Positions 7,853 to 14,978 of a DNA stretch of 20,907 nucleotides are shown one piece after another (within the stretch, counting starts at the first letter, position 1; every line of letters begins with the position of its first letter). The stretch covers positions 1 to 20,907 of the forward strand of contig SLAO01000084.1 in the NCBI GenBank assembly GCA_007126835.1, read 5' to 3'. Both the position numbers and the translations under genes were made by a program. The stretch comes from Nitriliruptorales bacterium (lineage in GTDB: Bacteria; Actinomycetota; Nitriliruptoria; Euzebyales; Egibacteraceae). Under the pieces are notes generated by a model, which saw only the letters and a program-made list of their open reading frames with translations, made no database searches and had not been told where the DNA came from.

Positions 7853-8287
7853 ATGCTTGTGCCGGAAACCCGGCTCGGTCCACGCGGACGCTGGATTCTC
7901 CTGGTGGGGATGGCCGTGGGCGCCGGCGTCGCCGCGGTGCCGCTGGCGTGGACCCGCGCGCAGGTGCGGGGCCACAGCATGTCCCCCACGCTGCAGCCAG
8001 GCGACCGGGTGCTCGTGCGCCGGGGGCGCCGAGGGGCGCGCGGCGACGTCATCTTGTTCCGTGCGCCGGACGGACGCGAGGTGATCAAGCGCCTCGTGGG
8101 CGTGCCCGGCGACGTCGTCGCGACCGGCCCGGCGCCGGTCACGCTCGGCGCCGGCGAGGTGGCGGTGGCCGGCGACAACCCCCCCGCGAGCACGGACAGC
8201 CGGTCGTGGGGGCCGGGTCCGGTCGGTGCCGTGCGCGGGCGGGTGGTCGGCATTTACCACCCGCCCAACCGCAGGAGGCGCTGGTAA
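7853..8287 (+). CDS. sodX: Ni-SOD maturation protease (signal-peptidase-like, S26 family)
   Basis: This 144-residue protein is a type I signal peptidase relative. One hydrophobic N-terminal segment (about 13-31) is followed by GHSMSPTLQPGD, which places the nucleophile at Ser42, and by REVIKRLVGVPGD with the general base at Lys79. The GDNPPASTDSRSWGPG box near the C terminus is also conserved in the family. It is shorter than LepB and adjacent to sodN, the known arrangement of sodX/sodN, so its likely role is to cut the Ni-SOD propeptide and expose His1 for nickel binding. The ATG at 7853 is chosen over upstream in-frame starts because it fits the protein start and has a -10-like TATGCT 6 nt upstream; no Shine-Dalgarno is seen. 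Confidence 0.9.
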   Translation: MLVPETRLGPRGRWILLVGMAVGAGVAAVPLAWTRAQVRGHSMSPTLQPGDRVLVRRGRRGARGDVILFRAPDGREVIKRLVGVPGDVVATGPAPVTLGAGEVAVAGDNPPASTDSRSWGPGPVGAVRGRVVGIYHPPNRRRRW

Positions 8288-8317
8288 ACAGCCCACCCGC
8301 CCCGCGCGCGCCAGCAG

Positions 8318-9451
8318 CTAGACGTGCGAGGGTGCGGGAGCGGGCAGCTCGCCGACCGGCGCGGCGATGAACTCCTCGACCATCTGGCGGCACACGTCGT
8401 CGTGGAACTGCGCCGGCGGTGACTTCATGAAGTAGCTCGACGGGCCGAGCAGCGGACCACCGATGCCGCGCTCCAGACCGATCTTGGCGCAGCGGATCGC
8501 GTCGATGACCACGCCTGCGGAGTTCGGCGAGTCCCACACCTCCAGCTTGAGCTCCACGTTGAGCGGGGCGTCGCCGAAGTTGCGGCCCTCGATCCGGATG
8601 TGGGCCCACTTGCGGTCCTCGAGCCATGGGATGTGGTCGCTCGGGCCGATGTGGATGTCGTCCGCGCCGAGTGGTTCCTCCATCTGGCTGGTCACCGACT
8701 GGGTCTTCGACACCTTCTTCGACGACAGGCGGTCACGCTCCAGCATGTTCATGAAGTCCATGTTGCCGCCGAAGTTCAGCTGGTAGGTCCGGTCGATGTG
8801 CACCCCGCGGTCCTCGAACAGCCGGGTCAGCACCCGATGGAGGATGGTCGCGCCGACCTGCGACTTGATGTCGTCCCCGACGATCGGCAGTCCCGCCTGG
8901 GCGAACCGCTGTGCCCACTCGGGGTCGCTGGCGATGAAGGCTGGCAGGCAGTTGACCAGCGCCACGCCGGCCTCCAGGGCCGCTTCGGCGTAGAAGCGGG
9001 CGGCCTGCTCGGAGCCCACCGGCAGGTAGCTGACCAGCACGTCGGCCCCGGACCGGCGCAGCTCGGCGGCCACGTCGACGGGCTCGACGTCGGACTCCTC
9101 GGTCATCTCGTGGTAGTACCGCCCGAAGCCGTCGAGGGTTGGTCCCCGCTGCACCTCGACGCCGGTGGGTGCCACGTCAGCGAACTGCAACGTGTTGTTG
9201 GGCGCAGCCACGATGGCTTCGGAGATGTCACGCCCCACCTTCTTGGCGTCGACGTCGAAGGCGGCGACGAACTCGAGGTCGCGGACGTGGTAGCCACCGA
9301 GCTCGGTGTGCATGAGGCCGGGGACGTGCTCGTCGGCCGGGGTGTCGGCGTAGTACGTGACGCCTTGGACCAACGAGCTGGCGCAATTGCCCACGCCCAC
9401 GATCGCAACGCGGACGCGCTCCCGCGACCGTGGGGTGTCGGGACTACTCAT
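8318..9451 (-). CDS. ino1: Inositol-3-phosphate synthase (myo-inositol-1-phosphate synthase)
   Basis: The enzyme converts glucose 6-phosphate to 1L-myo-inositol 1-phosphate with NAD, the first step towards phosphatidylinositol and, in many actinobacteria, mycothiol. The 377-residue sequence matches the compact prokaryotic type. It has the NAD-binding loop VAIVGVGNCASSLVQG at 15-30, the LPVGSEQAARFYAEAA segment, VGDDIKSQVGATILHR, the NFGGNMDFMNM region and YFMKSPPAQ near the C terminus. GAGAGGAG upstream (about 9459-9466) spaced about 7 nt supports the ATG at 9451. The gene lies 44 nt downstream of padR on the same strand, probably as an operon, and faces sodX tail to tail across 30 nt. The ino1-padR pair matches Rv0046c-Rv0047c of M. 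tuberculosis. Confidence 0.96.
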   Translation of the reverse strand: MSSPDTPRSRERVRVAIVGVGNCASSLVQGVTYYADTPADEHVPGLMHTELGGYHVRDLEFVAAFDVDAKKVGRDISEAIVAAPNNTLQFADVAPTGVEVQRGPTLDGFGRYYHEMTEESDVEPVDVAAELRRSGADVLVSYLPVGSEQAARFYAEAALEAGVALVNCLPAFIASDPEWAQRFAQAGLPIVGDDIKSQVGATILHRVLTRLFEDRGVHIDRTYQLNFGGNMDFMNMLERDRLSSKKVSKTQSVTSQMEEPLGADDIHIGPSDHIPWLEDRKWAHIRIEGRNFGDAPLNVELKLEVWDSPNSAGVVIDAIRCAKIGLERGIGGPLLGPSSYFMKSPPAQFHDDVCRQMVEEFIAAPVGELPAPAPSHV

Positions 9452-9495
9452 CGGGCTGCTCCTCTCTGACCCCGGGGCCCGGAGTCTGGGTCTGA

Positions 9496-10080
9496 CTATT
9501 TAGGTGGTGAGGTCGGTTGCGTGCGCTCGCCCGGCTCGGCGTCATCGGGCGCTGCCTCGCCGCCCGACAGGTGCGCACGCTCGGCGGAGATGAGCTCGTC
9601 GAGCCACGCGATGTCGTGCTCGGTCACCGACACGCCGTGGCGCATCAGCGACAACGTGTAGGTGTCCGCCCGGCGCGCCGCCGACAGCGAGCGGCGGCCC
9701 TCAACGAGGCGTTCCTCGAGCGTCTGCTTGCGGCGTTCCAGAAGGCGAATGCGGCTCTCGGGCCGCAGGTAGCCGAAGAACGCCAGCCGCAGCGGGAACT
9801 TGTCGTCCTCCCAGGCGCTGCTGGGTCCCTCCTCGAGGAGGTGGAGGAACTCGTCCTCGCCTGACGACGTGATGCGGTAGACGTGTTTGCGCCGTGAGGC
9901 CGCCTCCCCGTTGGGCAGCTTCTCCACGAACCCGCGACGCTCGAGCTTCTTCAAGGTCGGGTACAGCGAGCCGAACGAGACCGTCCAGAAGAAGCCGAGG
10001 CGTTGCCCCAGCTGTTTCTTCAACTCGTACCCGTGCATGGACCGCTCTTTGAGCAGTCCGAGGATGGCCAGTTCCAGCAT
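9496..10080 (-). CDS. PadR-family transcriptional regulator
   Basis: The 194-residue protein starts with the PadR winged helix (about 1-75): MLELAILGLL, MHGYELKKQL, then GSLYPTLKKLERRGFVEK and KHVYRITSSGEDE in the wing. A helical C-terminal region (about 85-170) should mediate dimerisation, and the last 25 residues are polar and Pro/Glu rich. PadR proteins are usually repressors that release DNA on binding a small ligand. The start at 10080 is the family start; an upstream in-frame extension to 10269 lacks similarity. GGGAG lies about 4 nt before the ATG. Being first in a likely operon with ino1, it may control ino1 and itself; a cluster of CGATA half-sites lies upstream. It corresponds in position to Rv0047c. 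Confidence 0.93.
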   Translation of the reverse strand: MLELAILGLLKERSMHGYELKKQLGQRLGFFWTVSFGSLYPTLKKLERRGFVEKLPNGEAASRRKHVYRITSSGEDEFLHLLEEGPSSAWEDDKFPLRLAFFGYLRPESRIRLLERRKQTLEERLVEGRRSLSAARRADTYTLSLMRHGVSVTEHDIAWLDELISAERAHLSGGEAAPDDAEPGERTQPTSPPK

Positions 10081-10113
10081 CGTGCTCCCGGCTGCGCTCG
10101 GAACATGTCGCAA

Positions 10114-10131
10114 CGATATATCGCCACGATA
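10114..10131. promoter_or_regulatory. Candidate PadR operator in the padR-DUF5318 divergent region
   Basis: The 172-bp divergent region (10081-10252) holds a palindrome CGATATATCG (10114-10123) and a further inverted pair TATCG-CCA-CGATA (10119-10131), so three CGATA half-sites alternate in orientation. This AT-rich patch stands out in GC-rich DNA and lies about 35-50 bp upstream of the padR start, overlapping plausible -10 boxes for the minus strand. Autoregulation by PadR is an inference; PadR operators are often AT-rich dyads. Confidence 0.4.
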
Positions 10132-10238
10132 CGTCGAGGGTAGCGCGGGCGCAGCCGGCGTCAAACTCGCTAACCATACCCGCGCCACCGAGCGGTCTGG
10201 CGCAGCCGAAAACTGGAGCCGCAGACCGGATCGCCGCC

Positions 10239-10244
10239 TACACT
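10239..10244 (+). promoter_or_regulatory. Candidate -10 box for a leaderless DUF5318 transcript
   Basis: TACACT (TANNNT) ends 8 nt before the ATG at 10253 and no Shine-Dalgarno precedes it, which fits transcription starting at or near the start codon. Confidence 0.4.
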
Positions 10245-10252
10245 CAAGCGCA

Positions 10253-10654
10253 ATGCAGGGACGGACCAACTACCACCTGGCCAAGCGCGCGCTAGTGCGC
10301 GAGGTCAGCCATGGCACCGTCGGGGTGGAGGACGTCTGCGACGCCCACCCCGAGTTGCTGCGCGCGGCGCGAAGCGTCGGCGTCGACGCCGGCCGCGAAT
10401 GCCCGATCTGCGCTCTGGCCGACCAGCGCGCCAAGGTCCCTGCCGACGAATCGGCGACTCTTCAGCTGGTGACCTACGTCTTCGGCGACGATATCCGGCG
10501 ACGCGAGGGCAAGATCATCTGGACCCGCGAGGAGCTCGACGAGCTCGCCGAGCGGCACCGCTCTCTGGCCACTTACACCGTCGAGTGCTGCCTGGTGTGC
10601 GGGTGGAACCACCTCGCCGAGAGCTTCTTCGTCGGCCGTTCGCACGTCGGCTGA
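10253..10654 (+). CDS. DUF5318 family protein with paired Cys motifs
   Basis: The 133-residue protein looks like the DUF5318 family of actinobacteria (Rv0049 in M. tuberculosis, by position and pattern). It has two Cys-x2-Cys knuckles, ECPIC (Cys50, Cys53) and CCLVCGWNH (Cys112 or Cys113 with Cys116), which probably bind one zinc like a zinc ribbon. No membrane segment or catalytic motif is visible, and the function is unknown. It lies 99 nt ahead of the penicillin-binding protein gene on the same strand; that pairing is conserved in mycobacteria and suggests a role near cell-wall synthesis. The upstream frame is open much further (to 9887), but that stretch is antisense to padR and without similarity, so the ATG at 10253 is preferred. 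Confidence 0.85.
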   Translation: MQGRTNYHLAKRALVREVSHGTVGVEDVCDAHPELLRAARSVGVDAGRECPICALADQRAKVPADESATLQLVTYVFGDDIRRREGKIIWTREELDELAERHRSLATYTVECCLVCGWNHLAESFFVGRSHVG

Positions 10655-10657
10655 ATC

Positions 10658-10674
10658 GCCGGCGCAGCGCCGGC
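10658..10674. other. GC hairpin between DUF5318 and ponA
   Basis: GCCGGCGC-A-GCGCCGGC is a perfect 8-bp inverted repeat starting 3 nt after the DUF5318 stop, and its right half is partly repeated (CGCCGGCGCAG twice in tandem). No T run follows, so it may attenuate or only mark the gene boundary. Confidence 0.4.
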
Positions 10675-10753
10675 GCAGCGCGCACCACGAGCCACGTCCG
10701 GCTGGACAGCCCGAAACGGCGCCGCCACGCCGCCCGGGTGGCACACTTCCGAC

Positions 10754-13159
10754 ATGACCGCCTCCTCCGGGCGGCCTTCCTCGCGAGCGGCGGGACGTTC
10801 ACGCGGGCAGGGCCGCTCTTCGACTCGAGCACGTCGCGCTGCCACGCGCGCGGGGGTTCGTCGGCGGGGACGGTGGGTGCGGCGTGTTCTCGCGGTAGGT
10901 CTCGTCGTCCCGGCGGTGTTCGGGGCTGGAGCAGCGGCGGTTCTCGCGGGGTACGCGTTCGCATCGGTGCCGCTGCCGGGCGACCTCGACACGGCCCCGA
11001 CGGTCGTCTACGACGTGCACGGTGCCGAGGTCGGCGAGCTGCAGCAGCAGGCGACGCGGACCGACATCGATGTGGGCGACCTGCCCGAGCACGTGCTCGA
11101 GGCGGTGCTCGCCGCCGAGGACGCGGGGTTCCGGGAGCACCGCGGGGTCAGCCTGGCGGGCATCGTGCGCGCCGCCTACGCCAACGTCGCTCGCGGCGAG
11201 ATCCGCCAGGGCGGGTCCACCATCAGCCAGCAGTACATCAAGAACATGACCGGCGAGGATGACGAGACGTTCCTCCGCAAGGTCAACGAGGCCGCACTGG
11301 CGGTCAAGCTGGAGCGCCAGTACTCCAAGGACCAGATCCTGGAGCTGTATCTGAACTCCATCTACTTCGGGCGCGGGGCGTACGGGATCCAGGCGGCGGC
11401 CCAGGCGTACTTCGCGGTGGACGCCGCCGAGCTGTCGATCGAGCAGGCGGCGCAGCTTGCCGGGATCCTGCCGGCGCCGAGCAGCTTCGACCCGGGCGAC
11501 AACCCCGAACCGGCCGAGCGGCGTTATCGCTACGTGGTCCAGCGGCTCCTCGACGAGGGTTGGATCAGTGCCTCCGAGGCCGGCGCGATGCGTGCGTCGC
11601 AACCCGAGGTCGTGCCAGCGCGGGCGTTCGTGGCCCGCCAGGCGCCCTTCTTCTTGGCCATGGTCGAGCGCGAGCTGGCCGGGCTGGTCGGCGAGGAGCA
11701 CGTCCACCGCGGCCTCGAGGTGCGCACCACCTTGGACCTCGACGCCCAGCAGGCCGCCGAGGCCGCCTACCACGAGGCTTTCGACGCGCTGCCGATCCCC
11801 GAAGGGGCGACCCGTCCCACTGGCGCGCTGGTGTCGGTGGACCCGGCCACGGGGGGCGTCCGGGCCATCGTGGGTGGGCCCGACTACGCCAGCGACCAGT
11901 TCAACCTGGCCACCGGGGGGTCCGAACGCGCTGGCCGCGGTCCCGGCTCGACGTTCAAGCCGTTCGCGCTGGCGGCGTGGGTCGAGCGCGGATGGTCGCC
12001 CGACAGCCACGTCAGCTCCCCGGGAGAGCTCGTCTTGGAGGCCGACGAGCTCGGCATCGAGCAGGACTGGGAGCTGGCGAACTTCGGCCTCGCCGACCAC
12101 GGCACGGTGACCCTGCGCGATGCCACCGTGCAGTCGTCCAACACGGCGTTCGCCCAGGTCGCGCTGGAGGTCGGTTCGGAGTCGGTGCTCGACGTCGCCC
12201 GGCGCGCGGGGGTGGACCGCGCCGGCCGGATGCAGGCGGACCCGTCGCTCGTGCTGGGCACCGGCGAGGTCACCCCGTTGGAGCTCGCGCAGGGCTACGC
12301 GACGTTCGCCGCCGGCGGCACGCACCGCGAGGCCATCACGGTCTTGGAGGTCACGCGCACCGGCGAGCAGGTGTACCAGGCCAACACGGAAGGGCAGCGG
12401 GCGTTCTCCGAGCAGGTCGCGCACACCGTCAGCGACGTGTTGCGGGAGGTCATCGACCGGGGCACCGGGACCACGGCGCAGATCGGGCGGCCGGCTGCGG
12501 GCAAGACCGGCACGACCCAGAACCACGGCGACGCGTGGTTCGCCGGCTACACGCCGGATCTCGCCACCGTCGTGTGGATGGGCAACCGCGACGACCGCAC
12601 CGCCATCGCCGGGGAACCAACCGGTGGCGGATTCCCCGCCGAGCTGTGGCGCAACTACATGCTCGAGGCGCTCGAAGGGGTCGAACCCACCGCGTTCCCC
12701 GCGCCGCCAGGCGACCTGGCGATGCACGACCTCGACGACGACCCCGACGCCCTCGCGATCGACCAGCCCGTGTGCGCCGAGGACGAGGTGCTGGCGCCGG
12801 CTGATCTGGACGACCCGGACGGTGCGCAGATCTGTGTCGCAGCCGAGCCAACTGAGGCGCCCACCCAGGAGGCTCCACCCGAGCCGACGCAGGAGCCTTC
12901 GGCGCCACCGTCCGAGGAGCCGGCCGCTGACCCGGAGCCCTCCCCGTCGGCGTCGCCCTCTCCGTCAGCCCCGCCGTCGGGCTCTGATTCGGGGTCGGGG
13001 TCTGGTTCGGGGTCGGGGTCTGGTTCGGGGTCGGGGTCACCGTCGCCGTCGCCGGCACCCTCGCCGTCGCCCAGCCCGAACCCCGGCGGATCGGACCCGG
13101 CGCCCGCTGACCCCGCGCCCGACTCCTCTGAGGACACAGCGGGCGCTGCCGGCGGCTGA
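10754..13159 (+). CDS. ponA: Class A penicillin-binding protein (bifunctional PBP1, PonA-like)
   Basis: This 801-residue enzyme polymerises lipid II and cross-links peptidoglycan outside the membrane. An Arg-rich cytoplasmic tail (1-43) precedes one membrane segment (about 44-70). The GT51 glycosyltransferase follows, with catalytic Glu122 in AAEDAGFREH and the RQGGSTISQQYIKN motif. The transpeptidase has Ser399 in STFK, Ser461-Ser462-Asn463 as SxN, and Lys584-Thr-Gly as KTG. No PASTA domain is seen. From about residue 695 the protein becomes a Pro/Ser/Glu-rich tail containing a Gly-Ser repeat, likely a wall-spanning linker. No good Shine-Dalgarno is visible before the ATG at 10754; the preceding 99 bp separate it from DUF5318. 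It is the positional counterpart of mycobacterial ponA1 (Rv0050). Confidence 0.95.
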   Translation: MTASSGRPSSRAAGRSRGQGRSSTRARRAATRAGVRRRGRWVRRVLAVGLVVPAVFGAGAAAVLAGYAFASVPLPGDLDTAPTVVYDVHGAEVGELQQQATRTDIDVGDLPEHVLEAVLAAEDAGFREHRGVSLAGIVRAAYANVARGEIRQGGSTISQQYIKNMTGEDDETFLRKVNEAALAVKLERQYSKDQILELYLNSIYFGRGAYGIQAAAQAYFAVDAAELSIEQAAQLAGILPAPSSFDPGDNPEPAERRYRYVVQRLLDEGWISASEAGAMRASQPEVVPARAFVARQAPFFLAMVERELAGLVGEEHVHRGLEVRTTLDLDAQQAAEAAYHEAFDALPIPEGATRPTGALVSVDPATGGVRAIVGGPDYASDQFNLATGGSERAGRGPGSTFKPFALAAWVERGWSPDSHVSSPGELVLEADELGIEQDWELANFGLADHGTVTLRDATVQSSNTAFAQVALEVGSESVLDVARRAGVDRAGRMQADPSLVLGTGEVTPLELAQGYATFAAGGTHREAITVLEVTRTGEQVYQANTEGQRAFSEQVAHTVSDVLREVIDRGTGTTAQIGRPAAGKTGTTQNHGDAWFAGYTPDLATVVWMGNRDDRTAIAGEPTGGGFPAELWRNYMLEALEGVEPTAFPAPPGDLAMHDLDDDPDALAIDQPVCAEDEVLAPADLDDPDGAQICVAAEPTEAPTQEAPPEPTQEPSAPPSEEPAADPEPSPSASPSPSAPPSGSDSGSGSGSGSGSGSGSGSPSPSPAPSPSPSPNPGGSDPAPADPAPDSSEDTAGAAGG
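12983..13036 (+). repeat. Three 18-bp tandem repeats in the ponA tail
   Basis: Three in-frame copies of an 18-bp unit (consensus TCTGGTTCGGGGTCGGGG; the first copy has A for G at position 5) encode the Gly-Ser stretch of the PBP tail. The six GGGG runs, separated by 2 or 8 bases, also make a potential G-quadruplex on the coding strand. Confidence 0.85.
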
Positions 13160-13252
13160 GCGCATCTTGCGTGGCGGAGGGGGTGGCGCGGAGGGCGGGC
13201 TTGGTGCGAACATCTCGATCCTGGCCGCGCGGGTTCACCGATCGAGGGGTCG

Positions 13253-13744
13253 ATGGGGCAAGAGATCACCGTCCGCCACATCGGCGACGACGAAGCAGCG
13301 ATCGTCGCGTCACTCGCCGTCGACGCGTTCGCCGAGTACGCGGCGGCGATGTCGCCGGACGCGTGGTCCGCGTTCGCCCGCGAGATCGCCAGCGTGGGCT
13401 CGGGCCCGAGCGACGACGAGATCCTCGTCGCCCAGCGCAACGGCGACATCGTCGGGACGCTGGTGTCCTACACCCACTGGGAGGGCGCCCAGACCGACGC
13501 CTGCAACATCCGCATGATCGCAGTGGCTCCAGCGCACCGAGGTGCGGGGATCGCCAAGGCCCTGCTGACCGACGCCATCGACCGCTGCCGCCGCGCGGGC
13601 AAGTCGCGCGTGGTGATGGCGATCAACGCGGAGATGGGTCCCGGCCGGAGCCTGTGCGAGCGGTTGGGCTTCGAGCGCTACCCCGCCATGGATCACATGC
13701 CGGCGCCTGGCATCCACGTGCAGGGGTACCAGTTGCTGCTGTAG
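13253..13744 (+). CDS. GNAT family N-acetyltransferase
   Basis: The 163-residue protein has the acetyl-CoA-binding core of GNAT enzymes: a beta strand IRMIAVAP followed by the pyrophosphate loop Arg96-Gly-Ala-Gly99-Ile-Ala101 and helix AKALLTDAIDRCRRAG, then SRVVMAINAEMGPGRSLCERLGFERY near the C terminus. The acceptor substrate cannot be inferred. GAGGGG (13244-13249) precedes the ATG at 13253 at short spacing. The gene follows ponA by 93 nt, a gap in which I see no terminator, so co-transcription is possible. Downstream lies almost 500 bp of hairpin-rich DNA. Confidence 0.88.
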   Translation: MGQEITVRHIGDDEAAIVASLAVDAFAEYAAAMSPDAWSAFAREIASVGSGPSDDEILVAQRNGDIVGTLVSYTHWEGAQTDACNIRMIAVAPAHRGAGIAKALLTDAIDRCRRAGKSRVVMAINAEMGPGRSLCERLGFERYPAMDHMPAPGIHVQGYQLLL

Positions 13745-13782
13745 AGCTAAGCCTCGAGGCGTGCGGCGTGCATCCACCACCC

Positions 13783-13828
13783 CGCTTGTCGCGAAAGCAC
13801 CCCGATTCGGGTGTTGGGGCGACACGCG
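13783..13828 (-). repeat. 46-nt structured element, copy A
   Basis: Read on the minus strand, this copy folds as CGC, G/A mismatch, TGTCGC stem, 5-nt internal loop, CACCC stem, 6-nt loop, GGGTG, 5-nt internal loop, GCGACA, GCG. Its length and architecture match the two copies upstream of the GlpA-like gene, although the sequence differs, including a swap of the outermost base pair. It lies about 400 bp beyond the 3' end of alaX. Confidence 0.6.
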
Positions 13829-13891
13829 CCACCCGGGACGACCCTGGACTGCCGCAAAGCGGCTACCCAAAACCGGGCTTTCCGCCCACGA

Positions 13892-13929
13892 CTGGTACAT
13901 CTGCACGAGGGGTCGTGCAGATGTACCAG
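13892..13929. repeat. Perfect 17-bp inverted repeat with GGGG loop
   Basis: The arm CTGGTACATCTGCACGA (13892-13908) is followed by GGGG and its exact reverse complement (13913-13929). Neither side is followed by a T run, so it is not a classical terminator. It could be a cruciform or protein-binding site, or part of a mobile element end. Confidence 0.85.
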
Positions 13930-14229
13930 ACGGGTCCGATATGTCCATATGCCGGGCTTTGTCGATGCCGAGGCCTGCGTCGTGGGAGCTCCCACATGGC
14001 GGCGTCGTGCGCCCCACGGGCAACGACACGTCGTACTGCCCCCCACGGCGAGGAGGCCTTTCTGTCGATCCCGGTGGCCGCAACGTCCACATGGCCCGCA
14101 ACCCCAGTCTAGGTCCAGATGACGGGTCCCTTCGGGCAAGGAGTCCCTACGGGTGTTGGTTGCTGTTAAGCGTCGGCTTCCTGAGGGCGTTGGCTCCCTG
14201 GAGGCGTCGCCGGTTGACCCTCGGGTGCC

Positions 14230-14970
14230 TCACGCCTCGTCTGGCTCGTCGGCGAGCGCGATCCGGACGCGCTTGTTCGCCTTGCCCTTCGACTCCGTCT
14301 TGACGACTTTGACCGAGCCGACCTCGGCGGTGGAGGCGACGTGGGTGCCCCCGTCGGCCTGCTTGTCGAGGCCGACGATGTCGATCACCCGCAGCGGGTT
14401 GATCGAGGCGGGGATCAGGTTCGCCTTGGTGCGGATCAGCGCGGGATCGGTGTCGGCGTCGGACCGGTCGACGAACGCGACCATCACGTCACGGGCCCGG
14501 GCGATCTCCTCGTTGATCCGGCGCTCGATGCGGTCGCCGAGCTCGGTCGACATGGCGTCGAGCTCGAAATCCAATCGGCCTCGGCCGGGCTCCATGTTCC
14601 CGCCGGTGACCGCGACGCCGAAGTCGGCCCAGATGACCCCGCACAGCACATGCAACGCGGTGTGGGTGCGCATCAACGACAGGCGCCGCTCCCAGTCGAG
14701 GTCGCCGCGCACCTCGACGCCGGGCTCGGGCAGGTCGTCGCCGTCGAGCCAGTGCCACACGAGACCGCCGTCGGCCTTCACCTTGGCCACCGCCGCCTGA
14801 CCGCCGTGCCAGGTGAGCATCCCGGTGTCGGGCGGCTGACCGCCCCCGCCGGGGTAGAACGCGGTGCGGTCAAGGGCCACGCGCCCCTCGTCGGCGTCGA
14901 TCGCGGCCACGCGGCCTTCGAAGTCTCGTACGTAGGCGTCGGTGGCGTAGAGAAGATCGGTCGGTTCCAT
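14230..14970 (-). CDS. AlaX-like alanyl-tRNA editing protein
   Basis: This 246-residue protein resembles AlaX-M, a free-standing relative of the AlaRS editing domain that hydrolyses mischarged Ser- or Gly-tRNA(Ala). The N-terminal barrel shows TAFYPGGGGQPPDTG (36-50). The metal site shows His103 and His107 in HTALH and His210 in DGGTHVASTAEVG. The Cys of the usual CGGTH motif is replaced by Asp206. The frame runs further upstream through two 63-bp repeat periods (to 15129), but this gives only a Pro/Ala/Gln-rich repeated peptide. The ATG at 14970 is therefore chosen, with TAAGGT as a possible -10 (minus strand 14984-14979) 8 nt upstream. It is flanked on both sides by the 46-nt structured element in opposite orientation. 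Confidence 0.88.
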   Translation of the reverse strand: MEPTDLLYATDAYVRDFEGRVAAIDADEGRVALDRTAFYPGGGGQPPDTGMLTWHGGQAAVAKVKADGGLVWHWLDGDDLPEPGVEVRGDLDWERRLSLMRTHTALHVLCGVIWADFGVAVTGGNMEPGRGRLDFELDAMSTELGDRIERRINEEIARARDVMVAFVDRSDADTDPALIRTKANLIPASINPLRVIDIVGLDKQADGGTHVASTAEVGSVKVVKTESKGKANKRVRIALADEPDEA

Positions 14971-14978
14971 GGCCGGTG

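Larger units (their letters stand above)
13745..14229. other. Gene-free, hairpin-rich interval between the GNAT gene and alaX
   Basis: No protein family is recognisable in any frame here. The interval holds a run of inverted repeats: a 46-nt structured element (13783-13828), GCCGC-AAA-GCGGC (13851-13863), GGGC/GCCC (13875-13887), a perfect 17-bp stem (13892-13929), a 14-bp palindrome GTGGGAGCTCCCAC (13982-13995) and two similar mini-hairpins, CCCTTCGGG and CCCTACGGG (14128-14136, 14145-14153). The motif TCCAYATGSC recurs near 13944 and 14088, with a close variant (CCCACATGGC) at 13991. A degenerate direct repeat seems to link 13958-14000 with 14059-14095. It may be a graveyard of small repeats or a structured RNA. 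Confidence 0.5.

Noticed and set aside
9887..10252. Upstream extension of the DUF5318 gene
   Set aside because: The extension is antisense to padR and has no similarity; the family start and a -10-like box point to 10253.
10799..12727. Long minus-strand open frame antisense to ponA
   Set aside because: The plus strand carries all PBP motifs; the antisense product has no recognisable domain.
13892..13929. Integron attC site or Rho-independent terminator
   Set aside because: The stem is perfect, lacks the attC core sites and extrahelical bases, and no T run follows on either strand.
13745..14101. Protein-coding frame on the minus strand through the gene-free interval
   Set aside because: It is open because of GC bias, continues antisense into the GNAT gene, has no family resemblance and no ribosome-binding site.
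13745..14229. tRNA or other known RNA gene
   Set aside because: I looked for a T-loop GTTCRANNC motif with a matching acceptor stem and saw none.
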